Counted from the first letter of the stretch, positions 20,984-33,880 are shown. The stretch: 64,000 nucleotides of DNA from Darksidea phi (GCA_030770425.1 JASJFT010000048.1:5693-69692), one strand, 5' to 3'. Program-made: numbers and translations. The notes: a model not told the origin generated them from the sequence alone.

Positions 20984-23140
20984 TCAACGCTCTTCGATGG
21001 CCCGATCTGGGACGGCCTTGTCGTTGCGCGCAGGTTGGCGTTGATTCGCATCGCCTTCCTTGTCAGACAATCCCTCTGCTGCTTTGCGATCCTTAGCCAC
21101 CTTCTTCACGTTGCGGTGCTCGAAGCCGAACGTGAAAACAAAGCCAACGCAAGCAGCGGCAAGCGCATAGATGAAAACGTGTCGTACGGCGTTCGTGTAA
21201 GCCTCGCGGAGTGAAAGCAGCGTATCTGGTGACTGCGCAATCAACGGGAGATTGGAAGCACCTGCAGATATCACCATCTCCGGTGGAATGTCTGGGGTCT
21301 TTATTCTGACTTCTGATCTGAGCTTATTAATAAAGAGTGTCTGCGAGATGCTTAAGCTCAAGGCTCTGGAGTCTTCGTTAGTCGTGGGCTACTTGTTGAT
21401 GCTTGAGTGGGAACGCTTACGCTCCAAGTTGGAAAGAGAACTGCAGAACGGCTGCTGCAGTGTCAGCATTGCCTCTCTTTATCAGGGTGAAATTTATCGT
21501 ACCATTTGCGATCGATGTATTGTGTTCCCTGGTACTGTTAGTATCAGAACTCTGAACGTGTGAACTGCTTACAATATGACTGCCTGAACTGCAGTGTATG
21601 GGTGATTGATACACATGCCAGTTCCAAGACCACATACGATCAAAAAGCCGGCCCACTTGGCGGTGGTAGTGTCAACTTGGAGGGTCATAATGAGTCCGGA
21701 TCCGACAATGCTGATTGCGGTGCCGACGATCATATAAGGTACCTGTGAGCATTATTAGGCACCGTTCCTGCCACTATTCATGTACATACGTAGTATCCGA
21801 ATGTCGTTGCCAACCCTCCTGTGATGACAACGAGCCCGACTTGTGGGAGTGCGAGGGCCAAGAATTCGACACCACTGGCTAAAGCAGACGACCCTTTGAT
21901 GGACTGGAGGTATATCGGGACATAGTACGAGTACTGGGGGTATTGTCAGATCCCACTGTCTTCGACTGAGTTATTGTCGTACTTACCGCGGTCATTGGCA
22001 TGCCCATGAAGAAAAGAAACAAAGCGCCCGAGAATATCGACCTCTGCTTGAGTATAAAAAAAGGCAGCGTCGCATTATCGCCTAGCTTCCACTGGACGAC
22101 AAAGAATGCCATGAAGAGCAGGCCCGACCCCACACATAAACCGATCACTTTCGAGGACTTCCAAGGCAAGCTTTGACCACCCCATTGAAGCGCAAGGAAG
22201 AGGCAGCATATCGCAGCGATGACCAGAGTTGCTCCGATAGGATCAAGTTCCATGAGTCGTTGTCGTATGTTGACCGTGGGCCGGGAGCTCCGCCGTGCGT
22301 CGTCGGACTTAATCCTCAAGAAAATCAGGATGAGGACGAGAACGACAGCCCCGACCGGAACATTACTATCAGGGTGTCAGTAACTTGGGGAGCCCACTGT
22401 TCAGTCTTTCTTACATCCAGAAACACCACCGCCAGCTTGTTTTGCCGGTGAAAGCTCCCCCTAGAACAGGCCCAACGCCAGCACAGATCCCAAATACACT
22501 GATGACAATGCCCATATAGAGAGGTCTCTTCTCAAGTGGCACCGAGTGTGTGATGATAACTAGTGCGCCTTGCAAGAGCCCAGCAGCGCCGAATCCTGCT
22601 ATAGCTCGACCAGCAATAAACACAGCGGACGATGGCGCAGCTGCGCAGAGTATAGATCCCACTGCTTGCATTAGCCGCGAATCATTGTTATTAGACTGAG
22701 AATACGCACCTTCGAATATCATGATGCAAGTTACATATGTACCCTTGATGTCAAGCAACCTGTACAACTTTCCAAAGCTAGGTTGCAGAGCAGTCACAGT
22801 AAGGAGATAGCCACTTCCGTACCACGCCAGATCCTCCAGCGTGTGGAATGATGAAGTGATGGCTGGAATAGCGGTTCCGATTATGGTGGTATCCAGCGCG
22901 ACCAGGAGAGTACCCAAGAAGAGCGATGCCATTACGATCGGAAGTCCCCATCGTTCACGTATCGAAAGCTTTCCACGAGGCGCTGGTTCTCCACTGGGTG
23001 GATTGTCGATGCCTTGCTGGCGGGCGGCTGTCGCTTCGTTGGCTGGGAAGCTGCAGGCTGTTAGCATTCACTTTCGCTTTTGAAAGAAACCAAAGAAGTT
23101 GTGGCTCTCACCTTTCTGCCTCTTTCTGTTGAGTACGCAT
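20984..23140 (-). CDS. MFS multidrug transporter, DHA2/14-TMS type
   Basis: Eight exons: 23140-23112, 23050-22710, 22661-22415, 22365-21987, 21933-21790, 21742-21573, 21474-21421 and 21365-20984, giving 581 aa with every phase closing. The 29-bp first exon is supported by phase and by a TGCTAAC branch point. Key segments are VALDTTIIGTAIPAITSSF, DLAWYGSGYLLT, IFEVGSILCAAAPSS (rebuilt across a junction), GIVISVFGICAGVGPVLGGAFT, WRWCFWINVPVGAVVLVL, YSYYVPIYLQSIKGSS, and ALSLSISQTLFINKL near the end. The tail is charged and cytosolic. The family pumps drugs or metabolites out of the cell. It lies between the 3-beta-HSD and two P450s, so it could export the product of this block. No lesion was seen. 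The acceptor of the 54-bp exon is the least certain. Confidence 0.88.
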
Positions 23141-23926
23141 GCTTAGAAAGGTCTGAAAGCTAAGTAAAAGTCGTAGCATCAGTCGAATGGACTGTGTTGG
23201 AAGATCGGGAAATTGCGAATTCAGCAGAGCCCGCGACGAGAGCAAAAGGTCTGCGCTCAGATGAAGACAACCGTTGAATCTCTCAGCGAGGTGCTCGATG
23301 AGTGGGTCTACCTGCCGTGTCATTTCCCTTTCTAGATGTCTTAATATATTTGATTGCGGCGTAGGCTGGCCCGCGTGCAAATGACTTATTGGTGTCAGCG
23401 GGTCGGTCCTGCGAGGTTGTACGACGTTGGTACGACATTGAAGTAATGCGGTGAGAAGCTCTGATGTCGTCAATACAAAAAAAAACCCCCTGCAAACCCG
23501 GTTGATGGGGGCTGATATGCGACAGAACTATAGTGTGATGCAGGTTATCTGCAACCACCCGCCATGATCAGGCGACCGCTTGCAGATCTGGAGCGGGGCA
23601 AATCCTCCAAGCTGCAGATGTGTCTCAGGGCGGAACGAAGGATCGCCATCTAGCGATAATGATTGAATCATAATCTGGCAAGGCATCCTGGACTGGCCGT
23701 TGGAAACCGGGGAGGCAAACTTTAGTTCTAGCGCCACAGGGGCATTTGCACGAAATTGTTCATTGATTGGCCCATACATTCGCACGTCCATGATGCGAAG
23801 AGTTCTCAACAATGCGTGTATCTGGATCCGACCGTTTTGCCACAGATTACTATCATACAGAGGACGCGAAAGGAAGAAACAGTGAATTCTGCTGGTAGAT
23901 CGCCCCCGTATTCCCCATTACCGCGA
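23141..23926. other. Intergenic, no gene seen
   Basis: This lies between the MFS start and the 3' end of the next P450. Short open frames on both strands have no family content. Confidence 0.5.
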
Positions 23927-25609
23927 TTACTTAGAAGGCCTAACTCGTATAATCAGATCCTCTCCTTTGAGTGGCGTCTGTATGCCACCAGACGGAAGCG
24001 TGTCGTCCATTTTAGGGAAAGCTGGCTTCTGTCCCTTGCTCTCGCCCTCAACAAGAGACATATCGAACCGCTTCAGCATGACCGCCGTGAACATCTGCAC
24101 CTCTCTCCTTGCAATGAACCGTCCTGGGCAGTAGTGCGCCCCACCGCCGAATGGTCGATAACTTTTGTTAGTGGCTAGCGTCTTCTTCTCCATGAAGCGC
24201 CTTGGGTTGAAAGCAGCAGCATCGGTACCGAAGACTGTAGAGTCGAAGTGCATGGATCGGTATGGCATGAGCAACTTTCTGCCCTGACGAAGCTTCTTTC
24301 CGCCAATGACAGTGTCGACCTGCACTGTTCGCGTGCCAATGGACCAGATGGTAAGGCGAAGGATCTCTTCACAAGTCGATACGAGGAGCGGGCACGAGTT
24401 GAACAGATAGTCGAGATCTGGCGCAGAGCGCTCTTCGCCACGAAATGCGGGTTCGATCTCAGCTGCTATTTCTTCCATAAGTTTTGGTTCGAAGAGAAGG
24501 TGCGATATGATCCAGAACACCAATTTGTACGTATTTGCGTTTATGCTAGCCAACCGCGTGAGTCATGGTACATACACACTGGTGGGGCGGGAAACTTACA
24601 CTCGGTAGACCGAGAACAAGACATATACTTTCTGAGTCTCCTCGAAGCCCAACCTGTCCATGTCCTCACACAAAGTCGTGATAATCCAAGACTCCTTAGG
24701 CCGCTTGTCTTTAGGGAGCTGTAGATACTGTTTTAGTCCGTTATCGATCGAGCTTTTCGAGGAACGAAGAGCGTTGGTAGCAAAATTGGGCAGGTCCATC
24801 GGGAGTTTCCAAGATTCGTCCTCTTAAATCTGGAAATAAGCTAGTAGATGGGGGCACTTCTCGTAGAGCGCCTCGTCAAAGAAGGTCCGCGTTTGCGCAT
24901 CAACGATGACCATCTCACTCCAGGTGTAGAGTGACACAATCCTTTCCTCTTCACCATCCTGAAGTACCATGCGGCCGCGGAGCCGGTCCCAAACCAACAA
25001 CTCATCAACAAAGCCCAAGAGTCTCTTTTGAATGAAATCGAGCTTATCTCCTGGATGCATCTGTAACTTGAGGTTCTCGGTCGTCATTTCCACCCAGCTC
25101 TTCGTATGACCGGGGAGTGTGGCAAACATTTTCGACACCGTGTCGGCTGTGATACCGTACTTGGGGAGTATTTCTTTGATGAAAGGGTCGTAATCAAGCG
25201 CTTTGGGAGCTCTGTACACGGCCTGCACATCGTCGGCGGAAGGTATCACATATAGTGACTCCCCCATGATGGTGACCGCCCATGGGTTGTTTCCGAAACG
25301 TTTCCTAGAGGCGTTATTGACGCTGCGGACATTTGAAGCGTGTGGCTAGCTTACCTGCCGTTTAAGAACATGCGATGGGCGCCTGTTACCATGGACAACG
25401 TGTGGCCCACAACTGTGCAAAACTTAGATGGTGAATGAAGCTTGGTAACGGCCCTTACATGGGATGAGATATGGCAACTCTCTCGGTTCATCACGATACA
25501 CCAAGGGCGAGAGGAAGAATTTCCACGTATACCAACTGAGCCATCCTACCGCAACGGCCACCGCGACTTGCAATCCAGCGTTCAAACTGTCGCCTATAAA
25601 CACGACCAT
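23927..25609 (-). pseudogene. Cytochrome P450 (CYP7/8-like) with one in-frame stop
   Basis: Exons are 25609-25459, 25412-25355, 25304-24600 and 24545-23927. All junction phases agree and the total is 511 codons. An N-terminal helix is followed by LPYLIPFVGHTLSMVTGAHR, NPWAVTIMGESLYVIPSADDV, the I-helix VINANTYKLVFWIISHLL (Asn/Thr-Phe-Trp type of CYP7/8-like P450s), ETxR-like CEEILRL, and heme loop YRPFGGGAHYCPGRFIARRE. The only defect is a TAA at 24826-24824: the frame reads LLAYFQI, stop, EDESWKLPMDLP, with homology continuing unbroken on both sides. No intron can remove it. It is a young pseudogene, a read-through case or a base-call error. By family it would hydroxylate a lipid or terpenoid at the ER membrane. 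A related P450 lies 1.5 kb away, divergent. Confidence 0.75.
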
Positions 25610-27083
25610 GATGGCGACTGTTGTGGTGCTGCCAATGGATTTCGCAATTCTTGTAGCTTAAGGAAGATAGAACGACTTGAGAGAATTCGCGGAAAGGCAG
25701 CGATGACCAACGAAGAAGCGGAGGGCGGAGGGCGAAGGGCGAAAGTCTGGTGCTGCCGCCATCCCGACGGATGGGAACTGGCTGCATATGATGCGGCGCG
25801 TCCAGTCGGAGGAGCCGACATGTAATAAAACGCATGGTGATACCAAGTAACACGGGCAAACAAGCAAAGAGGCAAAGCTGCAGGCCGCGCTCACATGATG
25901 CATGTTGGTTGTTTTCGCCTGCGCGGCTGGGGAACCAGTGGCGCGGACCTACACGGCACGAGGGGTGTGTTAATACCGGTATGCGATGGCGGCCTCTCTC
26001 CATGAAACGTGTCAAAACGGCACGGGAGGACTCATTGGCACGAGCTTCAAGATTGAGACGATACAAGGCGTTTAATTGATGAGAGAATGTGAGGGCGTCA
26101 CCCGCCCGAACGATTGAATCCCGCTGCCCCACTTCTAGCCCTATCCTGCTTGCGGTTAGACGCAAAGCTCTTCTCCTATCGCCCACACCACCGACGCCCG
26201 GTGAGATCTGGTAGACCTCTTCCCCACCATCACTCAATGCACCCGGTTCGCTACGCATTGTTAGTGACAGATTACTCTCGCTATTCATGAGACCTCATAG
26301 CTAACCTGGAATGCCTGGGGACTACAGCGGTAAGTTGGCGGCCATCTTGAGAGCTGACATGTACGGAGATGCCCGACTCAAGATGCGCATCAACAAGACA
26401 ATGCAGGTGACACCGATACAGAGAGAAACAATGTCGGTGCCATCTCGATGGAAGATAAGTGGGCGTTGAAGTAGTGTAACAAAGCGTGAGATAGACTCCA
26501 TTGAAGTTGGTTTTCGAAAGTGTGTCAGGTGGTTGATCAAGTGTAGCAGAATGTGACGGACGTGAGCTGTCAGCCGTGTGGTGTCTGGAAAGCCTTTATA
26601 AAAACGATGGCCTGGAACTGATCGGCTCCATGCATGGGATTGATCATGCACCTTCGGCTGCCTTGTCCTATTCCGGTATTGGCCATCCCCAACCCGCAGG
26701 CATCGCTGACCAATTACCAGACGCCCGACCCAGAAGCGCTAAGACATCCATCTGGTCTCTTTCACTCCATCAATACAGCCGCCCTTGTCGATGCAGACGT
26801 CGTTAGACATGACCCAACTGCAGCAACACCCTTTTCCCCGATGGAGCGATGAGCGCGATGGCAGTGACATCACGACGGCTGCGCAGTCCCGCTTCTTCTT
26901 CACTCGCACTCTATATGCTTATTACGACTGATCATCTGGGCCCCGATGATATTTGGGGGAGACCAGACACCAGTACTTTAAAAAGTCCGATCGCCCGACG
27001 TCTAGGAAGTGCTTGGATATTTCACTTGCAGGAGTTGATTTGCTTTACGGAAACTCATCATACAGTATCCAGTCCCAAGCAAC
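25610..27083. other. Divergent P450 intergenic region
   Basis: This holds the promoters of the two divergent P450 genes. A 59-codon minus-strand frame at 26501-26322 starts MESISRFVTLL and contains a membrane helix (IVSLCIGVTCIVLLMRIL). It resembles the anchor of a microsomal enzyme, but no continuation was found. I give it no gene status. Confidence 0.45.
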
Positions 27084-29099
27084 ATGACTTCAGTGAATGG
27101 CCCGCTGTCGTACCTGTTCGAGAACATACACGCTAATTTTTCTCGGCTTGGTGTCGTTGAGCAAGTGGTGGATCTCAAAAGCTCGTCTTCCCAGGTACGA
27201 TGCTAGTGGGGGAAAACTTGGAGTTACTGACATCCACCACAGTACTTCCACTGGCTTTCAACTACTACCTTTCACGATGCGGGTGCTTTCTTCGGTTACA
27301 TTGGAGCAGCTACGACTACTAGCCTCTTCATTTGTGTCTTAACTTATGTCCTCTCACTTCTCCGTTTCCGGAATGAGAAAGGTGTGTCACAAATGCAGCA
27401 CGGAACTTTGCGTCTTCCTACTCTCCCTCATGCTATCCCACTCTTGTACAACGCCCTTGAACTGGCTTGGAGCCCTTCAAAGTTTCTGGACGGTGTTATG
27501 TGAGTATCGTTATCTCGCATAAGGCATGACATTATCTGACAGTATCAGGAAAACTTATGGATGTACCCGTCCTTTCCGGGTTCGGGCAGGCCCTCTGCAG
27601 TTTTGCGTTGTGGCCAACCGAGACCATATTCAGACTCTCTTCAGGTCATCGAAAGCCCTCACAAGCAAGCCCGGCACCCTCTTCGCCTTGAGTCGTATCT
27701 TCAATACCCCCAAAGAGGTCATTCCATTCTATGCTGCAGATGATTCTGGGATGGCAACGAAGCCACGAAAAGGAAGCATAGTAAGACACGAGGATCGCAT
27801 TCACTATTGGCAAGCGCACACGAGTCAGAAATGGCTATCAGGCGCTTCCCTCCAGCTGATGTCCGAGGACTACCTCTCCATTCTAGAGGATGAACTTGCG
27901 AGGCTCAACATTGATGGCGATTGGATCGAGATCCCAGATCTGTACCGATTCTTGCAGATTCATGTCTCCACAGCTGCTATCAAAGCGATGATGGGCACTG
28001 CGATCTTCGAACAATACCCAACCCTCGTGGAGGACTTTTGGACTTTTGACTACAACGTTGGTAACTATAGTCGTCTGGTTCCTCGGTGGTGGATCCCTGC
28101 GGCCTACAGAGTCCGCGATCGCTTATTGGCAAACATCGGGAAGTGGACAGACTATGCTCATCGCAAGTCTGATTGCTCCAAAGTTGGCCCCGACGACAAG
28201 AACTGGGACCCTTACTTCGGCACAAAACTGATGAAGGCCCGAGAGCATGCATACTTGCAGATGCCAGCGATGAGTCTTGGGGCGCGGGCATCAGAGGCAT
28301 TAGGACTCATCTTTGCGTAAGTTTAGTATTAGCCATGATATTCCCCTCTACTTTTAGCGTGGACTAACAGTAATCGACAAGTTCCAACGGCAACTCGGTA
28401 CCCTCTATCTTCTGGTACATAACCGAAGCTTTGAAAGACCGAGCACTTCAGGATCGACTGATGTCCGAAGCTATGGCTTGCCGCAAAGAGAACGGGAGTT
28501 TTGACGTCACGACGCTCGCCACCAAACCTTTACTCCAATCGACATACGCGGAAGTATTGCGCCTTCGGATTGCGATCACCATGATCCGCAACAACGAATA
28601 CGGGAGCACCAACCTGGGTCCGTACACTGTTCCAAAGCAAACCCCGATGGCGATGTTTAGTCGAATGGCTGCGTTGAATCGGGATGCTTGGTCCATCAGA
28701 CCGAGGACTCTGGATCGTCCTTTGGAAGACTTCTGGCCGGAACGATTCCTTGTGTACCCCGGAGAGGCCGAGTCGGCCTCCAACGCCCATGCATCGGAGT
28801 TGTCAGCACCCTTACATTCGGCAGATGCAGCCCCCAAGTTCAGCCTCGATGGATTGGCTGGCTGCTGGATTCCTTTTGGAGGTGGGCAGCGCATGTGCCC
28901 TGGCCGACATTTCGCCAAGCACGAGATTTTGGGCACATTTTCGGTTTTGCTCAGCAAGTTTGACATTGAGGTGGTCAGCATGACCGAAGCTATGGACTTG
29001 CAGCCTGATCTCAATTGGGTCCCGTACGGTGGGTTGCCTCCGGCAGGTAAGCTGCGCGTTCGCATGCGTAGAAGGGTTTCGAAGCCTAGCAGTAAATAG
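27084..29099 (+). CDS. Cytochrome P450 monooxygenase (CYP7/8-like)
   Basis: Exons are 27084-27194, 27243-27499, 27543-28316 and 28382-29099, giving 619 aa. An alternative acceptor at 27549 would drop two residues. A long N-terminal part holds the membrane anchor (FFGYIGAATTTSLFICVLTY), followed by LPTLPHAIPLLYN, IRKTYGCTRPFRVRAGPLQF, the I-helix FASNGNSVPSIFWYITEAL rebuilt across the last intron, the ExxR segment EVLRLRI, and heme loop WIPFGGGQRMCPGRHFAKHE near residue 545. The I-helix and heme loop resemble those of the divergent P450 upstream, so the two are likely old paralogues. About 620 residues is long for a P450, because of the N-terminal extension. It should act at the ER with a CPR reductase. 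The substrate is unknown. No lesion was seen. Confidence 0.85.
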
Positions 29100-30302
29100 G
29101 TGGATGCGGTACGTGTCTCCGTAGTTCTTATTGGCTTTAGCCATACAAATATAGATTCTGTTCTTTGCCTAAGAGATCGACCGGGGCCTTATGACGTTGA
29201 CCAATGTGCATTTGCTTGATCATCCAACCAATGCTTTGATGAGACTGCGACGTGGTATGCGCTTTAGGTGGCGACTGATCACTGCACTTTCGGTCCTTGA
29301 GCTCATTTGCGAATGCATTGTTGGGTTTTGGTTGCTCAGGGCCAAACCGGATGCTCGGATAGCTTGGCAGAACATATTAGCAGGTTTTGACAGCGCATGT
29401 GAAAGCGAAAGATGATTTTCCTCCGGTGACACAGCAGGCCAAGATCATCGATAGAGCACGGAGTGAGACGCTCCGGCGCTGTCTGTCCTGGTGACCACTG
29501 CGGAGTTTGCTATGAACCTGGCTAGCGTGCACAGGTAGAGCCATCTCTGCCACTAGCTTCCGCCTTTCCTCTAGCGCCCGCTGCATGGCTGATCCTAGAG
29601 AACGTTCCAGCTACCAAGATCAGGGAACGGGATGATCACACGGATGAGAGCAGTCGTCGGCGAACGGACGTGCGGATAACAAGGGATTAAGGCAGTCTCT
29701 GCAAAATGTACCGTACCGTCTAATGGTGCAGAGACGTCTTCGTGCCTTCTTGGATCACGTTTACTTCTCGCCTAGCCTATTGCGGTTGATTCACATCAAT
29801 CCTCGAGCGAGGGTGACGAGGATGAGAGCCTATTAGGCCGGACAGGCTCGGGAAGATCCACTGGTGGCAAAGCTGACGCTTTGTGGTTCCCGGGCGCTAC
29901 TTGCGGCACGGTCTGCAGGACCATTCATAAAATCAATATGAGAGGGTTACAATGTCCCTCGAGTCATGTGGGAAAGTGCCGCCTGCAGGTACGTGCACTG
30001 TTTTGCCTCCTCTTGGACACCAACATGGCTTACAGGAAGGCTGAGGACTCCATTCTGTAGACGTATATTGGCAACCCCCATCAGAGATGCCCATCAACCT
30101 GGACGCTGGTATCGGACATCGACGAGCAATGTAACCCATTGCAGCGTAAGCCTCGCACTGGGCTTCCCGCCCGGTGTTAAATACTTTTGGAAGAACCTAA
30201 CGAAAGCATACCTCTTGTTAACCGTAAGATCGGCCTTGCAACTTCGACTTTGCGAAACACTGTCCCTCGTAATTATCATCTCCCAACTACCTCTTTTCCA
30301 AG
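29100..30302. other. Intergenic, no gene seen
   Basis: About 1.2 kb without a recognisable coding exon, RNA or repeat. Confidence 0.5.
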
Positions 30303-31809
30303 ATGTCCCACAATGGCGAAAACGGAGCCCTTGACCCTTCGAAGTTGGATCCTGCGTTGCTCGCGACGTTTCCTGCACAGTCACCGCCATACGGTGTCGA
30401 ATCCAACTTCAACAACCCGCCTTCTATAGCGTACCAATGTAGGGTAACTATATACGTGCTACTACCGATAATGCTGTGCCATGTGCTGCTTCGAATGTAC
30501 ACACGACTCCGTGGCAAGAACTCACTCGGCATTGACGATTGTATGTTCTCCCAGATTGATGAGGGCGACACTACTTACTCTACCGTAGATGGATGCGTAC
30601 TGTCCGCAGTACGGCTTCTAGACACCCCATTTACGTGTTGAATCTAACCTGCTGCAGTTAATTTTAGCGGTTTACTGCGCAATTCTTTTGCAGAGTGAGT
30701 ACTTCCGTACCTCACCATTCCCAGCAACCAGATAGTCATACTGACTGAACGACAAGTCATGGGAAACCCCTTAGGTCCGCACCAGTGGAACGTTAAGCTG
30801 GTAGCTTTTACAGAAACCTTCGCGAAGGTAAGCGCAACTATTCGGCGTGGGGATCTCGTTTACAAGGCAATAGATTTCCACCGTCCTGTTCACCTTGTAC
30901 TCGTTCACCGCAGTCTTTGTGAAACTCAGCATCCTGTGTCTATATCGGCGCTTATTTTGGGTTCGAGATTCAGTACGATATATGGTCTGGATCGGGATGG
31001 TCACAATCACCCTTTTCTACATGGCATGTTCCGTGGCCTCCATGGCCCTTGCCATGCCGCGTAACGGAGAGCATTGGCTATCACAAAGCGTCAGGACGCG
31101 ACGAGGTCAGCCAGAACTCCGGCTCTCTGTGGCCCGAGGGCTCTTTGGTGTTATCAGCGACTTCTATCTCTTGGCAATACCCCTGCTGCAAGTCTCAAGG
31201 CTTCGGATCACAACTTCGCAAAAGCTTGGGCTGGCTGGTGTTTTCCTCACTGGACTCCTGTGAGAATTCGTGAGCTAATATACCCAATGGTATGCTGACC
31301 AAAATTAACAGTGCTTGTGTTTTCTCCGTCACGCTCTGTGTCTATCGCTTTCGTCTGAATGGGACTGAGGACTTAACGTATTTGAGCGTTCCCGTGTATA
31401 CATTCGGGTAAGCCTTCATCCCCCTACTTCCATTTGTAGCACTGGCTCATCTTTGGATAGTGTCGCTGAACTCAATGTGGCAATCATATGCTCCTGCATG
31501 CCTGTCATATTCGGCGTTGTCAACCATTTCTTGAACAAGATTACGTCGACGATTAAAGGACGATTACCAGGAAACAGGCCCGACCCGATACCGACCGGCG
31601 ATGCTCCCCCTATTCCCAACCCCCCGCGGCCCACACCGGTGAGGCCGCTTCCACGTGTACCCAAGGGTCACCTCTCCACGCTTATGTCTTTCATCAGGAA
31701 CGGACGTCGAGACAATACCGAGAATGCTTCACTGTCGAATGAAGACTTGCTCATGACGGATATGTCCGACTTCGACCCTGAGAGGGACGGCTACCACGCA
31801 CACATCTGA
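30303..31809 (+). CDS. PTH11-like (fungal rhodopsin-fold) integral membrane protein
   Basis: Exons are 30303-30540, 30668-30694, 30757-30827, 30874-31259, 31312-31407 and 31461-31809, giving 388 aa with all phases closing; the 27-bp second exon is the weakest. The protein has the usual order: YGVESNFNNPPS before helix 1, VLLRMYTRLRGKNSLGIDD at the first loop, LGPHQWNVKL, STVLFTLYSFTAVFVKLSILCLYRRLFW, FGVISDFYLLAIPLLQVSRL, and FGVAELNVAIICSCMPVIF as the last helix. A Pro-rich cytosolic tail of about 90 residues ends in acidic sequence. Members of this seven-helix family are putative receptors at the plasma membrane. It appears intact, in contrast to the relative at 15.7 kb. The ligand is unknown. 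Confidence 0.85.
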
Positions 31810-32355
31810 GAGAAGACGAATGGCTTGAGGTTGATGACCTAATGGGCTTCCTGAAGGTCCCCTATGGCCTCACTAAGGCTCTGGAAGGTAGCAAAAGCGC
31901 CATCTACACACTCTGTGGCAACACTACAACAACAGCCGGTGCGAGATTTGACGATGACGACGACTCATACTTCAAGTCAGCAGTCAGCTATGGACTTGAG
32001 AAAGAAGTATGCATGGTGCTTCGGAACACACGGAATAGAAGCGATAGTTTTCTTGGGCGAATTTTCTTAGCGTACATATACGCATTTATGTGATAAAAAC
32101 ACTCTTTCCTACTATGCCTTTCCGAGAAAAACAGGTCAGGCGATTTGTTTGTTGTTTTCGCCGCAATTTGCAGATTCATTTCAAAGAGCTACATCATGTA
32201 TCATTATCAGTAACGAGCCTTATTCTGTCATTCACAGGTCATTATTTTACTAGGCTAGGATATTCTTCATAAAATGCTAAAACGGTAGAAAGAACAGAAA
32301 TTCAAGGAGCACTCTGCGTCTGGCCTCATCCTTGGAGCTTCTCAGCAGCTTCTTC
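31810..32355. other. Intergenic, no gene seen
   Basis: A short frame at 31842-32093 contains a DDDDD run but has no family content or splice partners. Nothing else was seen. Confidence 0.45.
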
Positions 32356-33090
32356 TTAAGTACCGTCGTCAGAACTGGCTGAATCTTCCTCAGCTTTCGA
32401 GCTACTGGAGCGCGAGAAGAAATTCGACCATTGCGGCCTGTTCTGCTGCTCCTCCGTTTCAACAAATGTCAGATCGGAACACATGCGAACGAGAACAGGG
32501 TGCGGATATCCTGCCTCTGCTAGTTGGTCCAGGCTCTTTCGCTCGTGTGGTGCGTTATTGCTCATTTCGAGTAACTCTTCGAACGCAAATGAGAGTTTCT
32601 TGGTATGATCAGCTCGTTCGCGAAGCCAGTCGCTGAAACCGCCAATGCTGTAGTTCTTATATTGACAGGCCCGCAGATGGTCGGTACCGGCGAGGATTTG
32701 GATCGTTTCGATATCGGCGTAGAGAGCCCTGATATGAGGGAGATGCGGGCCCTTCAGACGTGAAATCTGTTTCAAATCCCTGATATTTCCATTGAGTGAG
32801 AAGTTGACGCATTCAGCTCTCATCAGGCACGCTTCTGAAGGTCTGTAGCTGAAACAGCGTGCCGGTGCTGGCCTGGTAGTTTGTCTGGAGTCTAACAATA
32901 GTGGAGGAAAGCACGCACCAGGGGAACCAGTACTATGCTGACCTTGCTCGCTCGAGACTTCGCGCACACATCGTTGTCGCATTTCGGAGACAAATAAGGC
33001 AGTCCCGTTTATCCTGCAAACAACTGACCCGGGATACGATTCAGTGCTTTGGAGATGCCGCTTTATGCTGCGAGTGGCATACGCAAGCAC
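32356..33090 (-). CDS. Hypothetical protein
   Basis: An open frame of 244 codons. I do not recognise it. The C-terminal two thirds look protein-like: LKGPHLPHIRALYADIETIQ, SIGGFSDWLRERADHTKK, LDQLAEAGYPHPVLVRMCSD and an acidic Ser-rich end. The first 80 residues are rich in Cys, Arg and Ser and read less like coding sequence, so the true start may be further in or in another exon. No signal peptide or membrane helix is visible. It could be a fragment of a larger, decayed gene, as its right-hand neighbour is. Confidence 0.35.
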   Translation of the reverse strand: MLAYATRSIKRHLQSTESYPGSVVCRINGTALFVSEMRQRCVREVSSEQGQHSTGSPGACFPPLLLDSRQTTRPAPARCFSYRPSEACLMRAECVNFSLNGNIRDLKQISRLKGPHLPHIRALYADIETIQILAGTDHLRACQYKNYSIGGFSDWLRERADHTKKLSFAFEELLEMSNNAPHERKSLDQLAEAGYPHPVLVRMCSDLTFVETEEQQNRPQWSNFFSRSSSSKAEEDSASSDDGT

Positions 33091-33880
33091 AGCCAGCGCG
33101 ACATGTGTAGCAAAAGGCGCGGCTAGGCCCCTGTTCTTTTCGTAACATGTTTGTAGTCAGATGTGGCCAACGGGTATCGCGGCGAGTTACGATGGACTGC
33201 AGTTCGTATGCTTTGTGTTTGCTTGCTTGAGCGGGTGTGGTAGTGACGATTGCTTGCTCTCGGGCAGCCCCGCTCGCTTCTCGCCTAGGGATGCGATTTC
33301 GAAGCGGACAATTTCGAGAAAGGCTACCTCATTGTTCACAGTGGCCAATCGACTAGGAAGGCTGCAACATAGCGATCGCAGCTCTCTAAAGGATGTGCAA
33401 ATCTGACTAGTGAGTGTTGCAATGGCGATCACGCTTGCTGTGATGGATAACGGAAGGACGATGCAAGGTGTTCGTTTATCCGCCCTTCCGTTTGGTTCGT
33501 TCGTCAGGTGTCACAGAATCCATTCCGACCGTGGCTTTCTCGTGTTTACGCGTCCCCGCTCTGTTGCCGCCAGCGTGCTCCAACACCTCGTTCCTTTACC
33601 CAGGGACCCTAAAGGCACCCTTGACCGATAGCTACCGTTATTCCGATTTGCACTTTCGAGGCTTTATATCAAACCATACACATCGGTCATCAGCCCCGGC
33701 AGCTCCTCATAAGAAGCATGAAATTCTGCACCAAATACAGTCAACATGTAGTTGTGGCCTGGGAGTCACACTATATACCATACCAGCGACTAAAGGCTTC
33801 ACTAAAAGCAGCAAAACACAATGGCCACGAGCCGTCTATAGGTGCGTAAAAATAACTATGTGAAGTCGAGTTTTCTAACT
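33091..33880. other. Intergenic, no gene seen
   Basis: No coding exon was recognised before the GDPD-type relic. Short frames on both strands have no family match. Confidence 0.45.

Noticed and set aside
25491..26288. Minus-strand frame of 265 codons upstream of a P450
   Set aside because: It overlaps the P450 first exon in another frame, and its composition is not protein-like.
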